Shown here piece by piece: positions 63,694-64,000 of a stretch of 64,000 nucleotides of DNA (position 1 is its first letter; every line of letters begins with the position of its first letter). This stretch comes from Rossellomorea arthrocnemi (GTDB lineage: Bacteria; Bacillota; Bacilli; Bacillales; Bacillaceae_B). A program made the position numbers and the translations under genes. Location of the stretch: NCBI RefSeq assembly GCF_904424705.1, contig NZ_CAJGBF010000004.1, positions 242,340-306,339 on the forward strand, written 5' to 3'. A model generated the notes under the pieces. It made no database searches, had not been told where the DNA came from, and saw nothing but the letters and a program-made list of their open reading frames with translations.

Positions 63694-63875
63694 GGTGTTT
63701 TAGAAAGTATAAGAAATTTGATACAAGAATTAATAAGGTGCTCTCAAGAGTTTGATCAAGCAGCTTCATTGATCAATTGCTCCGTCGGCTTATATAGGCA
63801 TCTCAATATCTCATGAATACAGGTCTAAATGAACCTCTTTAATCGCATTCAATTAACATAAAAAGACCACCATGG

Positions 63876-64000
63876 TGGCTAACCCCAAAAGTTAGAGTTT
63901 TGTTATGCAGCTGATTGGATGGACTGAGTTCGGTATTCGACTGGACTTAGTCCATCCAATTTTTCTTTTGAACGTTCATGATTGTACCAGTGGATATATT
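63876..64000 (-). mobile_element. End of an IS3-family (IS150-like) insertion sequence, truncated by the window
   Basis: TGGCTAACCCCAAAAGTTAGAG at about 63876 looks like an IS3-type terminal inverted repeat beginning with TG; the transposase stop lies 27 bases inside. The exact boundary and the target duplication cannot be set without the other end. Confidence 0.7.
63903..64000 (-). CDS. IS3-family transposase OrfB, C-terminal fragment
   Basis: The minus strand reads IHWYNHERSKEKLDGLSPVE then YRTQSIQSAA and a stop. The Y-N-x-x-R...L-x-G-x-x-P-x-E-Y-R pattern is the extreme C-terminus of the DDE integrase-type transposase of IS3/IS150 elements, just after the catalytic glutamate. Only 32 codons are inside the window; whether the rest is intact is unknown. 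Confidence 0.9.
   Translation of the reverse strand, partial: YIHWYNHERSKEKLDGLSPVEYRTQSIQSAA

Noticed and set aside
63867..63878. CCACCATGGTGG palindrome near the IS3 end as a terminator or operator
   Set aside because: The stem would leave a two-base loop, and it may simply include part of the target site; nothing else supports a function.

Overview
The window is a chromosomal segment of a Bacillaceae bacterium (Bacillus sensu lato). Most genes are recognisable counterparts of the Bacillus subtilis yui/yum/yuf/yug region and run in largely the same order: yutM remnant, yumC, yumB, yuiA, yuiB, yuiC, yuiD, pepA, yuiF, yuzC, yuxO, the mrp operon, yufK, pbpD, yuxJ, kapD, kapB, patB, yugF, alaR-alaT, yugI, yuzA, yugJ, pgi, yugN, yugO. 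Shine-Dalgarno sites are strong, GTG/TTG starts are common and rho-independent hairpins are plentiful. A Rossellomorea-like species is possible, but that is only an inference.

Layout. 1-0.8 kb: a membrane ORF of unknown origin joined to the last 39 codons of the iron-sulfur carrier gene yutM, which looks like an integration or deletion junction. 0.8-9.5 kb: redox genes (yumC, yumB), small yui genes, a 3D-domain wall protein (yuiC) and a class I aldolase. 9.5-15 kb: yuiD, pepA, yuiF, yuzC, yuxO and ydaT; the comQXPA quorum-sensing locus that lies beside yuxO in B. subtilis is absent. 15-20.8 kb: the seven-gene Mrp Na+/H+ antiporter operon. 21-26.6 kb: yufK, pbpD, yuxJ, kapD and kapB, the last without its usual partner kinB. 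26.7-33 kb: a lipoprotein cyclophilin, a SodC-like lipoprotein missing one copper ligand, patB, yugF and alaR-alaT, then a 25-bp minisatellite. 33.4-40.7 kb: an XRE regulator, an NSS transporter, yugI, an aldehyde dehydrogenase with DUF779 partner, and katA with two PerR-like boxes. 41-47 kb: an arginine/ornithine/proline catabolic cluster (rocR divergent from rocA-rocD-rocG). 47-56 kb: a second aldehyde dehydrogenase, repeat elements, yuzA, yugJ, pgi, yugN, yugO, an acetyltransferase and a lactate oxidase-like enzyme.

56.4-63.6 kb is an accessory catabolic island: a formylglycine-generating enzyme with both active-site cysteines, a LacI-family regulator, an esterase, an endonuclease/exonuclease/phosphatase-fold hydrolase and two tandem paralogous sulfatases carrying the C-x-P-S-R maturation motif. 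None shows a signal peptide, so the inferred job is cytoplasmic desulfation and hydrolysis of an imported sulfated compound. Perfect palindromes (ATTGAAACGTTTCAAT type) in front of the regulator and the esterase are the likely operators, and a third half-degenerate copy lies beyond the last sulfatase beside the end of an IS3-family element that runs off the window.

The window is unusually rich in dispersed repeats: a GGGACGGACCTT palindrome used as a terminator in four intergenic sites and present singly in two genes; ~125-bp units whose hairpin arms differ but stay complementary; a 25-bp x 17 minisatellite; a 21-bp-periodic ACGCAAT array; and a long structured element near 49.2 kb. No rRNA, tRNA or CRISPR array was seen.
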